Source: Psychrobacter sp. P11F6
GTDB lineage: Bacteria > Pseudomonadota > Gammaproteobacteria > Pseudomonadales > Moraxellaceae
Assembly (NCBI RefSeq): GCF_001435295.1
Contig: NZ_CM003594.1
Span: 1,054,001 to 1,118,000 of the forward strand
DNA length: 64,000 nucleotides
Direction of reading: 5' to 3'
Shown here piece by piece: positions 9,198-19,429 of this stretch (within the stretch, counting starts at the first letter, position 1; each line of letters starts with the position of its first letter). The notes beneath the pieces are model-generated. The model was not told where the DNA came from and ran no database searches. It worked only from the letters and a program-made list of their open reading frames with translations. Both the position numbers and the translations under genes were made by a program.

Positions 9198-10370
9198 ATG
9201 GCAGGTGACATAGAAAACACGACCGAAGAAGCAAGGTTTATTAAACAAACTCGCAACTTTGATATTCAGCGCGTTATTGTCAAGATTGGCTCATCGTTGT
9301 TAACCAATAACGGTCGAGGGCTGGATCGAACTGCCATATACGAGTGGGCAAAGCAGATTGCCAAGCTGCACAAGCAAGGCGTCGAAGTACTGCTAGTATC
9401 GTCAGGTGCCGTTGCTGAAGGGGTGGTACGAATGAACCTTGAGGAGCGCCCGAAGAAACTAGCAGCACTACAGGCCTGTGCTTCTATTGGTCAAATGGGT
9501 TTGATTGAAACGTGGTGGTCAGCATTAATCCAACATGGTATTCAAAGCTCGCAGCTGCTACTGACGCATGATGATTTGTCTAATCGTAGCCGTTATCTCA
9601 ATACGACAGGTGCACTGACACAATTACTAGAGTGGCGCGTGCTCCCAGTTATTAATGAAAACGACACTATTACCATTGATGAAATTAAATTTGGTGATAA
9701 CGATACTTTGGGCGCGATGGCAGCGGCGATGGTCAATGCCGATTTATATATCATTTTAACCGATCAAGATGGGGTGTTTACGGACAACCCACGTGACAAT
9801 CCTAATGCAAAAATGATTCGCCAAGAGCGTGCGATGGCGGATTACTTATTTGATATTGCAGGGGATGGTGGCAAGCTTGGTCGCGGCGGTATGCTGACCA
9901 AAATTCGTGCTGGTCGTCTTGCAGCGATGGGTGGTTGTCCAACCGTTATCGTGAGCGGTGCTATCGATGATGTTATTACTCGTGTGGTATCAGGCGAAGC
10001 GGTTGGTACTTTATTGACCACCAATGATCAAGACAAAATCATTGCACGCAAACAATGGCTTGCCGCACATTTACGTATGTCAGGTACTCTTATAGTCGAT
10101 GCAGGCGCAGCAAAAGCGGTTGTCGAGCATCACAAGAGCTTGCTACCGGTCGGCGTTGTGGAAGTACGCGGTGATTTCGACGAAGGTGACGTGGTTGAGG
10201 TGGTACACCAAGATACGGGTGAGCGTTTAGCGGTTGGACAAGTGAACTTCTCCTCTCGTGATGCTTGCCGAGTGGCTCGTGAGCGTACTGAGCAGTTTGA
10301 TAGAATTCTTGGTAATAATGAAGAGCGTGTGGTCATGGTACACCGTGATAATTTAGCGCTGACCATGTAG
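9198..10370 (+). CDS. proB: Glutamate 5-kinase
   Basis: A 390-residue enzyme that phosphorylates L-glutamate with ATP, the first step of proline synthesis. The amino-acid kinase domain carries VKIGSSLL near residue 30, VSSGAVAEGV, NENDTI and GRGGMLTKIRAG. A C-terminal PUA domain follows from about residue 295 (KSLLPVGVVEVRGDFDEGDVV), the normal architecture for ~370-residue ProB. ATG has ACAGGAG seven bases upstream. The first ~25 residues are a non-conserved N-terminal extension. Feedback inhibition by proline is known for the family and not visible here. proA is not in the window. Confidence 0.96.
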   Translation: MAGDIENTTEEARFIKQTRNFDIQRVIVKIGSSLLTNNGRGLDRTAIYEWAKQIAKLHKQGVEVLLVSSGAVAEGVVRMNLEERPKKLAALQACASIGQMGLIETWWSALIQHGIQSSQLLLTHDDLSNRSRYLNTTGALTQLLEWRVLPVINENDTITIDEIKFGDNDTLGAMAAAMVNADLYIILTDQDGVFTDNPRDNPNAKMIRQERAMADYLFDIAGDGGKLGRGGMLTKIRAGRLAAMGGCPTVIVSGAIDDVITRVVSGEAVGTLLTTNDQDKIIARKQWLAAHLRMSGTLIVDAGAAKAVVEHHKSLLPVGVVEVRGDFDEGDVVEVVHQDTGERLAVGQVNFSSRDACRVARERTEQFDRILGNNEERVVMVHRDNLALTM

Positions 10371-10612
10371 ACCATTGATGGTATTCATCCGATTTCAAAT
10401 ATGAGCACGATATTATTGATTAAAGACCAACGGCAAATGACGCTCTAAAAAGCACAAATACTTTTAATGATTATTGTTTTTATGATTGTTAATGCGAGAG
10501 ATATTAACCAATAAATTGTTATTAGCGAATATCTCATTATTTGTGGTTTTTTTAGCATAGATTGTCGCTATCTAAACGTTTTAATATTCTTTTATTCAAC
10601 TTATTTTATCTA

Positions 10613-10652
10613 GCACCGTATTCATTGATGATCATGAATGCGGTGTTGTTTT
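10613..10652 (+). terminator. Terminator-like hairpin immediately upstream of hemE
   Basis: Thirteen-base stem (10613-10625 with 10634-10646, two G-T wobbles) with an eight-base loop, followed by TGTTTT. It ends 18 bases before the hemE ATG and directly before its GGAG ribosome site. It may be a terminator for proB read-through or a leader attenuator. Confidence 0.55.
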
Positions 10653-10664
10653 GGAGATTTGTAC

Positions 10665-11801
10665 ATGAGTGCTTCAGACAATAGTAACTCGATTCAGCAA
10701 GAGTTTGCGCCTTTAAAGAACGACAGATTGTTACGGGCATTACGCTTTGAGACGATAGACACCACGCCAGTCTGGATGATGCGTCAAGCTGGTCGTTATT
10801 TACCAGAATATAAGGCCACTCGTGCAGAAGCGGGCGACTTTATGAGCCTGTGTAAAGATACGGACCGCGCCACTGAAGTTACTTTACAGCCACTACGCCG
10901 TTATGATTTAGATGCTGCTATCTTATTTAGTGATATTTTGACCATACCTGACGCTATGGGATTGGGCTTATACTTTGAGGCGGGCGAAGGCCCTAAGTTT
11001 AAACATCCTATTCGTACGCAAGCAGACTTAGATAGATTGCCAGTACTTGAACCCAATGATTCTCTTGATTATGTCATGCGTGCGGTGACGAGCATCCGCA
11101 AAGCACTAAATGGTCAAGTGCCGTTATTTGGTTTCTCTGGTAGTCCATGGACATTGGCCACCTACATGATTGAAGGCGGCAGCTCAAAAGACTATCGTTA
11201 TACTAAAGGCTTTTTGTATAGCAACCCTGATTTTTTGCATCAATTATTAGATAAATTAGCCACTTCTGTCATTGATTATCTAGATGCACAGGTGGTCGCT
11301 GGTGCTCAAATTTTACAGATTTTTGATAGTTGGGGCGGGGCGCTTGGCCATCGTCAGTTTATCGATTTTTCTCATGCTTATAATAAGCGTATTGTCGCTG
11401 AATTAAAAGTACGCCATCCGCAGATACCAGTGGTATTATTTACCAAAGGCGGTGGGTTATGGTTGGATGTGCAAGCAGATAGTCAGGCCGATGTTTTAGG
11501 GTTGGATTGGACGATGCCCATTGATCGTGCACGCCAAGTATTGGCTGAAAGTCAGCGTCAATTGACCAAACAGCATAAAAAACTACAGAGTAGTAAAGCC
11601 ATTCAAGGCAACTTGGATCCAGCAACATTGTATGGTTCACCTGCGACGATTCGTGCTGAAGTAAATGCAATGCTTGATAGTGCTTATGCAAGCGGCGAAA
11701 AAACGGGTTATATAGCAAACTTAGGTCATGGTATTACACAGTGGGTCAATCCTGACAATGCCAAAGTATTTATCGATGCGGTGCACGATTATAAAATCTA
11801 A
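10665..11801 (+). CDS. hemE: Uroporphyrinogen decarboxylase
   Basis: A 378-residue cytoplasmic enzyme that removes four carboxyl groups from uroporphyrinogen III to give coproporphyrinogen III in haem synthesis. Family motifs include [19 protein letters not shown] (near residue 40), [31 protein letters not shown] and FTKGGG, with the C-terminal [10 protein letters not shown] and [15 protein letters not shown]. Start choice: ATG at 10665 has GGAG eight bases upstream. An in-frame ATG at 10638 lies inside the hairpin and has no ribosome site. The first ~20 residues are extra compared with the usual ~354. No other hem gene is adjacent; argC follows after 110 bases. Confidence 0.96.
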   Translation: MSASDNSNSIQQEFAPLKNDRLLRALRFETIDTTPVWMMRQAGRYLPEYKATRAEAGDFMSLCKDTDRATEVTLQPLRRYDLDAAILFSDILTIPDAMGLGLYFEAGEGPKFKHPIRTQADLDRLPVLEPNDSLDYVMRAVTSIRKALNGQVPLFGFSGSPWTLATYMIEGGSSKDYRYTKGFLYSNPDFLHQLLDKLATSVIDYLDAQVVAGAQILQIFDSWGGALGHRQFIDFSHAYNKRIVAELKVRHPQIPVVLFTKGGGLWLDVQADSQADVLGLDWTMPIDRARQVLAESQRQLTKQHKKLQSSKAIQGNLDPATLYGSPATIRAEVNAMLDSAYASGEKTGYIANLGHGITQWVNPDNAKVFIDAVHDYKI

Positions 11802-11911
11802 AGCCGCTTGAATCTAAAAATGACAAAGTTCAGGCATATAAGCGAGCTTTCTATCTAAGATTTGTTTAACAAACACTGATATTTACCAAGTAAAATAAAA
11901 AGGAATATCTT

Positions 11912-12979
11912 ATGATTTCAGCAGCGATTGTTGGTGGCACAGGTTATACGGGTATTGAGCTGATTCGCTTGTTATCTGCGCATCCTGAAGTATCTATTGA
12001 TTTGCTAACCTCGCGTAGCGAAGCTGGTACACGCGCTGATGAGATATTTCCAAGCTTACGCGGTATATCAGATATTGTCTTTAGCGACTTGGGCGATGAG
12101 ACGCTTGCAACGCTGCAAAAGTGTGATGTGGTCTTTTTTGCCACTCCACATGGCGTAGCGATGAAGCAAGCAGAGGCGCTAACGCAAGCTGGTGTGAAAG
12201 TCATTGATTTGGCTGCTGATTTTCGTTTGCAGTCACTGTCCGATTTTGAACACTGGTATCAGCAGTCGCATGCTTGTCCTGAGCTACTAAAGACAGCTGT
12301 TTATGGTTTACCTGAAGTGAATCGCGATAAACTTGCCACTGCTTTAGTCGTCGGTAATCCTGGTTGTTATCCGACCACTGCTATTTTGGGTTTGAAACCA
12401 ATAATCGATATGCAAAATAAGCAAGCAGAGAGATTGGTGGAATCACGCATCGTTATCGATGCAAAGTCTGGTGTTTCTGGCGCTGGTCGCCAAGCTTCAC
12501 TTGCGCTTAATTATGCTGAAACTACTGATAACTTTAAAGCTTATAGCGTTGAAGGACATCGTCACCTGCCCGAGATTGAGCAAGGCGTGGCGCAGTTATT
12601 AGACAGTCAGTTCACCCATCGCATTCGTTTTTTACCGCACCTTGTGCCGATGATACGTGGCATGCTGAGCTCTATTCATCTTGAGCTGACGGATGCGGGT
12701 GCTGCTATTGATTGGCAGCAGATATTTGAAACATGCTATGAATCAGAGGCGTTTATTGATGTCATGCCAAAAGGTATTTATCCAGATACCCGTAGTGTCC
12801 GCGCCAGTAACCGTTTACGTATTGCTGTACATCAAGACAATGAACGTGCGGAATTGACAGTGATTGTCGTACAAGACAATTTGGTAAAAGGGGCAGCAGG
12901 ACAAGCGGTACAAAATATGAATGTCATGTTCGGATTCGATGAAACAATGGGTCTAAACTTTGCACCTATTGTTCCGTAG
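11912..12979 (+). CDS. argC: N-acetyl-gamma-glutamyl-phosphate reductase
   Basis: A 355-residue NADPH-dependent enzyme of arginine synthesis that reduces N-acetylglutamyl phosphate to the semialdehyde. The N-terminal Rossmann motif is GGTGYTGIELIRLL. The catalytic cysteine is C152 in VVGNPGCYPTT, and the conserved KSGVSGAGR and EGHRHLPEIEQ segments follow. ATG is preceded by AAAAGGA with eight-base spacing. No other arg gene lies in the window, so arginine genes are scattered here. The next gene begins 101 bases downstream in the same direction. Confidence 0.97.
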   Translation: MISAAIVGGTGYTGIELIRLLSAHPEVSIDLLTSRSEAGTRADEIFPSLRGISDIVFSDLGDETLATLQKCDVVFFATPHGVAMKQAEALTQAGVKVIDLAADFRLQSLSDFEHWYQQSHACPELLKTAVYGLPEVNRDKLATALVVGNPGCYPTTAILGLKPIIDMQNKQAERLVESRIVIDAKSGVSGAGRQASLALNYAETTDNFKAYSVEGHRHLPEIEQGVAQLLDSQFTHRIRFLPHLVPMIRGMLSSIHLELTDAGAAIDWQQIFETCYESEAFIDVMPKGIYPDTRSVRASNRLRIAVHQDNERAELTVIVVQDNLVKGAAGQAVQNMNVMFGFDETMGLNFAPIVP

Positions 12980-13080
12980 CAGATGTTTAGCTGTGGTCAA
13001 ATCATTCACATTTATGGTGCTAGGTATTGATTATAAATTCCGCTATAATATTGCCATTACTGTTAAGAGATATTGTCTAA

Positions 13081-13947
13081 ATGCGTGTCAAGCTTGTACG
13101 ACGCTTTTGCTCACAGCCCGCACTTTCATCGTGCAAAGACTCTGATTTGTATCATTTAGAGCGTAGTCCGCATTCTCTTAAAACCAATGCTAGTTCAGTA
13201 ACTAAGGTAGGTGGTACCCAACAAGGGGCATCCACATTGGTGTTGGCTCTCTTTGTCGTTGTCATATTGGTGACTGCCATTGTTGGATTGATATTCGGTC
13301 ATAAATTAGGATATCAGCGTGGCTTTCATTCTATGCAAACTGAAACCAAGCAAGCGATGATCAATAGCACTGAGGCAACAGAAGCGCTTGAAGATTTACG
13401 TCTTAGTCATAAAATAGCGGCCAATCAAGCGGCTACTGCTAAGCAAGAGCTGGCGATTAGCTTGGCTAATATCAAAGAGTTGCGTGAAAACCAGCAAGAA
13501 TTAACGGTTGAGAATAGACAAGTCTCTCAACTGAATGAATTATATGCTGATGTCCTTCGTGACAAAGGCGGCATGCCTTTACAAGTAATAGCAGCAAAGA
13601 TTGAGCCGTTACCTGAAAATGCCTTCGAATATGGTTTCGATATAGGCATGCTTGCTAGCGATGGCAAAGCCAAACGCCTAAAGCCAACGTTGACGTTGCT
13701 CAATGACGATGATTTTGTAGAGGTGCCGCTAGATCCTCCAGTTTATACCATTGAAGGTATCGTTCGTATTCGTGGTCGTTTCATGATGCCATCAGGCTTT
13801 AAACCGTTACAAGTCAAACTCAGCTTACTAGCTGGCGGGCAACAAGTGGAGCAGCTCTATGATTGGAAGCTTGGCGAGCGAGTTGATAATATGCCGCTAT
13901 CACTTTTAGATTTACCTGAAGTCGACGAAAGTCCGATTGAGCCTTAA
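13081..13947 (+). CDS. Single-pass membrane protein with coiled coil (DUF6776-like), unknown function
   Basis: A 288-residue protein of unknown function. Residues 1-~50 are basic and polar. One transmembrane helix lies at about 53-78 (STLVLALFVVVILVTAIVG then LIFGH). A heptad-like coiled-coil stretch spans ~90-155 (rich in E, Q, L and A). The C-terminal ~130 residues form a beta-rich domain (MPLQVIAAKIEPLPENAFEY, PVYTIEGIVRIRGRF) probably in the periplasm. Layout and C-terminal sequence resemble the DUF6776 family found in Pseudomonas and Acinetobacter; that assignment is from memory and not checked. ATG has AAGAGA ten bases upstream. A terminator-like inverted repeat follows. Confidence 0.78.
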   Translation: MRVKLVRRFCSQPALSSCKDSDLYHLERSPHSLKTNASSVTKVGGTQQGASTLVLALFVVVILVTAIVGLIFGHKLGYQRGFHSMQTETKQAMINSTEATEALEDLRLSHKIAANQAATAKQELAISLANIKELRENQQELTVENRQVSQLNELYADVLRDKGGMPLQVIAAKIEPLPENAFEYGFDIGMLASDGKAKRLKPTLTLLNDDDFVEVPLDPPVYTIEGIVRIRGRFMMPSGFKPLQVKLSLLAGGQQVEQLYDWKLGERVDNMPLSLLDLPEVDESPIEP

Positions 13948-13960
13948 TCTATTCATATTT

Positions 13961-14012
13961 AAGAGCGCTATAATAAGCATTGCATTTGCCAACCTCTGTT
14001 AGCGCTCTTTAT
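13961..14012 (+). terminator. Probable terminator with long loop
   Basis: Ten-base perfect stem AAGAGCGCTA (13961-13970) with TAGCGCTCTT (14000-14009), 29-base loop, then a short T-rich end. It separates the DUF6776-like gene from clpS. Confidence 0.5.
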
Positions 14013-14040
14013 TCTGTTATAAATATAACCATTAATTTGT

Positions 14041-14457
14041 ATGCCAATTATGATAAAACAAACCCTATTGCAAGCGTTGCCAACTGTTGCTGATTGGCAC
14101 TTTCCAACCATACCTGCTCATCGTGCACAAGATGGTGATACGGACGGCGAGACCTCACCACAAGCAGATGTATTGGTAGCAGAGCCAGAAGTGGCTAAGC
14201 CGCCTATGTATGCCGTCGTTATGTATAATGATAATTATACGCCGATGGAGTTCGTTGTTTATATTTTACAGTCTGAATTTCGTCATAGTATGGATTCGGC
14301 AGTCGAAGTTATGCTGACGATTCACAACAGTAGCAAAGGCATTGCTGGTATCTATCCTAAAGATATCGCTGAGACCAAAGCCAAAAAGGTAAACAGTCTG
14401 GCACATCGTGAAGGCTATCCATTATTGACCCAGATTGAGCCACATCAAGGCGAATAA
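14041..14457 (+). CDS. clpS: ATP-dependent Clp protease adapter ClpS
   Basis: A 138-residue adapter that delivers N-degron substrates to ClpAP and changes ClpA specificity. The ClpS core starts near residue 55: PPMYAVVMYNDNYTPMEFVV has the DDxTPM-like binding pocket (here NDNYTPMEFV), followed by helical segments and GIAGIYPKDIAETKA. The first ~50 residues are a variable extension, slightly longer than in E. coli ClpS (106 aa). No clear Shine-Dalgarno precedes 14041, and an ATG at 14050 is an alternative. clpA is downstream in the same direction but 722 bp away, which is unusual for this pair. Confidence 0.94.
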   Translation: MPIMIKQTLLQALPTVADWHFPTIPAHRAQDGDTDGETSPQADVLVAEPEVAKPPMYAVVMYNDNYTPMEFVVYILQSEFRHSMDSAVEVMLTIHNSSKGIAGIYPKDIAETKAKKVNSLAHREGYPLLTQIEPHQGE

Positions 14458-15179
14458 GAAAATAGCGTAAATATGAATTTAAAGTTCTATCTTCTTTTCG
14501 TGTTTTTATCTTATTATTTTCAATGGTTTTATCGTTTAGAAACCCTTTCAAGCTCTAAAAACCGCTCATTGTGAGCTTGATAGGCACTCTGTATCCAAGC
14601 AGTCACTCATAAATTCTTTATTATAAAAACTTCCTAACCTTGATTTTTCTTTAATATACCCTTATCTATATTAAGTCATCACATCAAACAGCTGTCTAAA
14701 TTTTATAGAAATGATTGCTGCACTCGTATCATTTTCTAGTCATCCTATTAACTTGAATTTTTCTATAATTTAATCAGTTGATGGCTTAAAAAAGTCACTT
14801 GTATCCTTCACTCTCTCATCTATTATTCTATTACCCATTTCTCCTTTATTTGCTCAGCTTTTGAAGCTTTCATGCTATTTCGTTACTATAAATATTGATG
14901 CGCAGTACGCCTTGATACATTTTAGTCTGTGTTAATAGATTGACTCTTCTTAAGTATCGTGTTGAGATAAAGAAAAGCAAGTATGAGTGATCAAAACGCT
15001 TAATTGGTGATAAGTAGATAGCATTGCTACTTGAGTAATACATGGTCAATATCATTTAGCGCTGTCTTTTGATAATACAGATTTAGCCCTTGAACAATCC
15101 ATCTGTCGCCCTGATTTACTTACTAACTCATTCATAAAGCTATCAATTATAAAGATAGGTATAACCGTAGGAAGTCGTT
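14458..15179. other. Long clpS-clpA intergenic region, 722 bp
   Basis: Very AT-rich DNA with stops in all frames. Only weak structures are visible: an inverted repeat CAAGCTC/GAGCTTG near 14550-14580 and AAGTAG/CTACTT near 15010-15030. I see no gene, known RNA or repeat element. clpS and clpA are normally tens of bases apart, so this region probably holds a separate clpA promoter or a decayed insertion. Confidence 0.5.
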
Positions 15180-17753
15180 ATGTTAAGTCGTCATCTTGAA
15201 GTTTCTTTGCGTTTAGCAATGACACTTGCGCGCCAAAAATCGCATGAGTACCTCACTGTTGAGCATCTATTATTGGCGTTATTAGAGAATACTCACGCTG
15301 CCAATACATTAACTGCCTGTAATGCCAATGTTTCAACGCTGCGCACCGAGTTAGAAGCTTATATAAATAAGCATACGCCAACGGTAGACGCAGACACCGA
15401 GCAGTCACCGCAGCCAACCCAAAGCTTTGATCGTATTCTGCAGCGTGCTATTTTCCATGTGCAATCTATTGGCGGTGGTCGCCTTGTTGAAGGCTCAGAC
15501 ATTTTAGTGTCTATGTTTTCAGAGCACGATACTTATGCCGTTTATTTGCTCAAAAAGCAGGGTATTAGTCGTCTTGAGTTGACCCAATACTTATCACATG
15601 GTCAAGATAAAGACGAGCCATCTGAGCCACGTGCTTCTATGACGGGTGAACGCCGTAGTGCCTCAGAAAAAACCAGTAAGGATCCCTTGGTTGAGTTTGC
15701 GACCAACCTAAACCAGCGTGCGGCTGAAGGTAAGACGGATCCATTAATTGGACGTGGCCCTGAAATTGAGCGCGCCGCGCAAGTATTATGCCGTCGCCGT
15801 AAAAATAACCCGTTGTTGGTTGGTGAGCCAGGCGTCGGTAAAACCTCGATTGCTGAAGGTTTGGCGTGGTTGATTATTAATGATAAAGCACCGAAACCAT
15901 TGAATGGCTGCGTGATTTATAGCCTTGATATCGGCTCATTAATCGCTGGTACTAAATACCGTGGTGATTTTGAAAAACGCATGAAGTCACTGCTTGATGC
16001 GCTAAAGAAAAAGCCCAATGCAATCCTATTTATTGATGAGATTCATATGATTATTGGCGCAGGGTCGTCAATGAGTAGCAATATGGACGTATCAAACTTG
16101 ATTAAGCCAGCACTTGCTAATGGTGAGCTGCGCTGTATCGGCTCAACCACCTTTACCGAATACCGTCAAGTGTTTGAAAAAGACCATGCACTGTCACGTC
16201 GCTTCCAGAAGATTGATGTCAAAGAGCCGAGTGTCGATGATACAATTGATATTTTACGCGGTCTGAAGCCTCGTTATGAGGAATTTCATAACGTCGAATA
16301 TACCGATGAAGCGTTGGTCACCGCCGTTCAATTATCTGCTAAGCATATTCACGAGCGTTTCTTACCAGATAAAGCGATTGATGTGATTGACGAAGCAGGT
16401 GCCTATAAGCGTTTAGGCGTAATTCCTGATGCTGATGATATTGATGCAGAAGAAAGCTTCATTGCGGATATAGAGCAAGACTTTGATGCTCAGATTGATG
16501 CCGATGTTGAGGGTCTCGATGGCGATACGTATAGCGATAGCGAAATGCAGGATGAAGCGGAAACTGCAAAAGCCAATGATCGTGCCAAATCGTTCAGTGA
16601 ACCAAGAAGTGCCAAAGCTAAGAAAAAACCACCGATGAAAATCGATGTGGCGGATATTGAGGCGATTGTTGCCAAGCTTGCACGTATTCCCCCCAAGTCA
16701 GTATCAAGTGATGATAAGAGTATTCTTCAGCACTTAGATCGTGATCTTAAGCATTTAGTGTTTGGTCAAGATGAGGCAATTGAAACCTTAGCCGACGCCA
16801 TTAAGCTATCGCGTGCCGGTCTCAAAGCACCAGATAAGCCTATCGGCTCGTTTATGTTTGCCGGTCCTACTGGGGTGGGTAAAACCGAAGTTTCACGTCA
16901 ATTGGCAAATTTGTTAGGCGTAGAACTGGTTCGTTTTGATATGTCGGAATATATGGAAGCCCATACTGCTTCACGTCTGATTGGTGCGCCTCCTGGCTAT
17001 GTCGGTTATGATCAAGGTGGTTTGTTGACTGAAAAAATCAATCAACATCCACATTGTGTGTTATTGCTTGATGAGATTGAAAAAGCGCACCCTGATGTCT
17101 TCAACTTGTTACTGCAAGTCATGGATCATGGTACGTTGACTGATAACAATGGTCGTGTGGCTATTTTTAAGCAAGTCATTGTGATTATGACGACCAACGT
17201 TGGTGCTGATAGTATTAGCCGCTCTTCAATGGGCTTTACTCAGCAAGACCATAGCCGTGATAATACGGAGTCGCTCAAACGTGTCTTTACGCCAGAGTTC
17301 CGTAACCGTTTAGATGCCATCATCCAATTTAACCCATTAGATACCTCCGTGGTGGTATCTGTGGTTGATAAATTCTTGGTTGAGCTACAAGTTCAGCTTG
17401 ATGATAAACAAGTCACCTTAGAGATTGATGACGAAGTACGCGATTACTTGGCTCACAAAGGCTATGATCGCCTAATGGGTGCACGCCCAATGCAGCGTCT
17501 GATTCAAGATGAGATCAAAAAGTCATTAGCAAGTATGATTTTGTTTGGTGATTTGGTCAATGGCGGGGTAGTACATCTTACCTTAGAGCCTGAAGCTAAT
17601 GATGAGCAAGATGGTGATTCTGTTAAGCTTGATAAGTACAGTGGTAAGACGGATTATAAGTCTACAGATAAAGGATCAGCAGATAGTCGCATTATCTTGA
17701 CGGTCGTTGAGACTCATGAGCCACATCCAGACTCTGAGTCACTCGCCAGCTAA
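15180..17753 (+). CDS. clpA: ATP-dependent Clp protease ATP-binding subunit ClpA
   Basis: An 857-residue AAA+ unfoldase that works with ClpP, and with ClpS as adapter. The N-terminal Clp_N repeats cover residues 1-~145. D1 has Walker [10 protein letters not shown] near 215; D2 has Walker [10 protein letters not shown] near 562, with the pore loop GYVGYDQGG near 600. The ClpP-binding loop appears as S-M-G-F, in the position of IGL. It is about 100 residues longer than E. coli ClpA (758). A strongly acidic insert at ~415-485 lies between D1 and D2 (D/E-rich, then a basic [10 protein letters not shown] stretch), and a charged C-terminal tail of ~45 residues follows the D2 small domain. Start ATG has TAGGAAG upstream. 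Confidence 0.96.
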   Translation: MLSRHLEVSLRLAMTLARQKSHEYLTVEHLLLALLENTHAANTLTACNANVSTLRTELEAYINKHTPTVDADTEQSPQPTQSFDRILQRAIFHVQSIGGGRLVEGSDILVSMFSEHDTYAVYLLKKQGISRLELTQYLSHGQDKDEPSEPRASMTGERRSASEKTSKDPLVEFATNLNQRAAEGKTDPLIGRGPEIERAAQVLCRRRKNNPLLVGEPGVGKTSIAEGLAWLIINDKAPKPLNGCVIYSLDIGSLIAGTKYRGDFEKRMKSLLDALKKKPNAILFIDEIHMIIGAGSSMSSNMDVSNLIKPALANGELRCIGSTTFTEYRQVFEKDHALSRRFQKIDVKEPSVDDTIDILRGLKPRYEEFHNVEYTDEALVTAVQLSAKHIHERFLPDKAIDVIDEAGAYKRLGVIPDADDIDAEESFIADIEQDFDAQIDADVEGLDGDTYSDSEMQDEAETAKANDRAKSFSEPRSAKAKKKPPMKIDVADIEAIVAKLARIPPKSVSSDDKSILQHLDRDLKHLVFGQDEAIETLADAIKLSRAGLKAPDKPIGSFMFAGPTGVGKTEVSRQLANLLGVELVRFDMSEYMEAHTASRLIGAPPGYVGYDQGGLLTEKINQHPHCVLLLDEIEKAHPDVFNLLLQVMDHGTLTDNNGRVAIFKQVIVIMTTNVGADSISRSSMGFTQQDHSRDNTESLKRVFTPEFRNRLDAIIQFNPLDTSVVVSVVDKFLVELQVQLDDKQVTLEIDDEVRDYLAHKGYDRLMGARPMQRLIQDEIKKSLASMILFGDLVNGGVVHLTLEPEANDEQDGDSVKLDKYSGKTDYKSTDKGSADSRIILTVVETHEPHPDSESLAS

Positions 17754-17776
17754 GTTTTTGCTACTAATGTAATAAC

Positions 17777-17811
17777 AACGGTTACCATGTTACTGTGGTA
17801 GCCGTTTTTTT
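17777..17811 (+). terminator. Terminator after clpA
   Basis: Eleven-base stem (17777-17787 with 17796-17806, one G-T pair) followed by a run of seven T. Confidence 0.85.
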
Positions 17812-17932
17812 ATTGCTATAATTCATAACAAAACCAACGCATGAAATCACGAGCTCTCATTCATGTGCGAGATTGGTTCACGCCCCCCATTCGATATTTA
17901 TCTAATCGATAACAAATATAACAGGACATACT

Positions 17933-18670
17933 ATGGAATTATTCGATGAACAAATGCCAAAATCGCCAGCGCAAAAACAAGCAATTTTAGACAATGTACG
18001 CTTGCCAGAAGATTGGAAAACGGCATTAGCAGACGAGTTAACTTCTAACAATATGGACGACTTGCGTGCGTTTTTAAAAGAAGCCTATCAATCAGAAAAC
18101 AGTATCTATCCGCCAGCACCCTTAATATTTAACGCGTTAAACCTGACCCCTTTATCACAAGTTAAAGTCGTGATACTAGGTCAAGATCCTTATCATGGAC
18201 CAGGTCAGGCAATGGGCTTATCGTTTTCGGTGCCCAAAGCCATTCCAAAGCCACCCTCACTTAATAATTTGTTAAAAGAGATGGCGAGTGACGTTGGTAT
18301 CGCACCTTCAAAACATGGCGACCTGACTTACTGGGCGCAGCAAGGAGTTTTGCTATTAAATAGCTCTCTGACCGTGCGAGAAAGTGAGCCAAATAGTCAT
18401 CAAAATAAAGGCTGGGAGCAGTTTACCGATGCGGTGATTGATGTGGTTAATGAACAAACAGAACATACCGTATTTATATTGTGGGGCAGTAAAGCACAGA
18501 AAAAAGGCAAATATATCAATACTGATAAGCATCTTATTCTGACAGCTGTACATCCATCACCACTTGCTGCCAATCGTGGTGGATTCTTTGGTTCCAAGCC
18601 GTTTTCTAAGACCAATGATTATCTGGTACAGTATGGGCAAACGCCTATCGATTGGCAATTACCGCAATAG
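17933..18670 (+). CDS. ung: Uracil-DNA glycosylase (family 1)
   Basis: A 245-residue base-excision repair enzyme that removes uracil from DNA. The water-activating motif is GQDPYHG with catalytic D85. The uracil-binding segment (LLLNSSLTV) and the DNA-minor-groove loop HPSPLAANRGGFFGSKPFSK, with its catalytic histidine, are all present. Length fits the family (~225-230) with a short N-terminal extension. ATG is preceded by AACAGGA eight bases upstream. tadA begins 12 bases after the stop, so the two are likely co-transcribed. Confidence 0.97.
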   Translation: MELFDEQMPKSPAQKQAILDNVRLPEDWKTALADELTSNNMDDLRAFLKEAYQSENSIYPPAPLIFNALNLTPLSQVKVVILGQDPYHGPGQAMGLSFSVPKAIPKPPSLNNLLKEMASDVGIAPSKHGDLTYWAQQGVLLLNSSLTVRESEPNSHQNKGWEQFTDAVIDVVNEQTEHTVFILWGSKAQKKGKYINTDKHLILTAVHPSPLAANRGGFFGSKPFSKTNDYLVQYGQTPIDWQLPQ

Positions 18671-18682
18671 TTGTCAAAATAA

Positions 18683-19258
18683 ATGAAACATAGACAAAAT
18701 ATAAGCTTGAAGCCACATCCAACTGCAAATAGTCAGTTAGTTATTGAAGATATGCAAGCCAGCACATTTTGGTCACTTCAAGATATGAGCTGGATGAACA
18801 TAGCTCTTAAACTTGCTAGGCAAGGTGCTGAGCGTGGAGAAGTGCCGGTAGGAGCGATACTGGTACATAATCAGCAGATTATTGGTCAAGGATTTAATGA
18901 ACCAATTGGTCGTCACGATGCGACTGCTCATGCAGAGATTGTCGCATTAAGAGAAGCGTGTGCGCGCTTAAAAAACTATCGCTTACCATTACAGACAACG
19001 TTATACGTTACCTTAGAGCCTTGTACGATGTGTATCGGAGCGCTCATTCATGCGCGGGTCGATAGATTGGTCTATGCAGCGAGTGAGCCAAGAGCAGGCA
19101 TGGTTGGCAGTCAGATGAACTTACCTATGCAGCCTTTTTATAATCATGCTATCGAAGTACATAATGGCTTATGTCGTGAGCATAGCAGCCAGATGCTTAA
19201 GACCTTTTTCCGTGAACGACGAAAAGCGGCAAAAAAGAAAGACAATATAAGCAATTAA
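18683..19258 (+). CDS. tadA: tRNA-specific adenosine deaminase
   Basis: A 191-residue enzyme that converts adenosine-34 to inosine in tRNA-Arg(ACG). Zinc and catalytic residues are visible: H83 and E85 in HAEIVAL, C114 and C117 in EPCTMCIGAL. The helical C-terminus FFRERRKAAKKK fits TadA. The conserved part begins near MSWMNIALKLARQGAERGEV. The first ~35 residues are extra, and no Shine-Dalgarno is seen at 18683, so a start 60-100 bases further in is possible. It lies just after ung. Confidence 0.94.
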   Translation: MKHRQNISLKPHPTANSQLVIEDMQASTFWSLQDMSWMNIALKLARQGAERGEVPVGAILVHNQQIIGQGFNEPIGRHDATAHAEIVALREACARLKNYRLPLQTTLYVTLEPCTMCIGALIHARVDRLVYAASEPRAGMVGSQMNLPMQPFYNHAIEVHNGLCREHSSQMLKTFFRERRKAAKKKDNISN

Positions 19259-19429
19259 CAAGATATCAGTCTTGCTGCTAGTGATGGGTAAGTTTCTTTG
19301 CTATAATATCGCCCTATTTGATGACGAAATGATGAATTAATTGTCAAGCGTTTGATAAATAAGTAAATATTGTTCTGCAGCTAGCATGCATTAAGCCGTA
19401 TCAGTATCGTCTACTATTAAGTGAGTATT

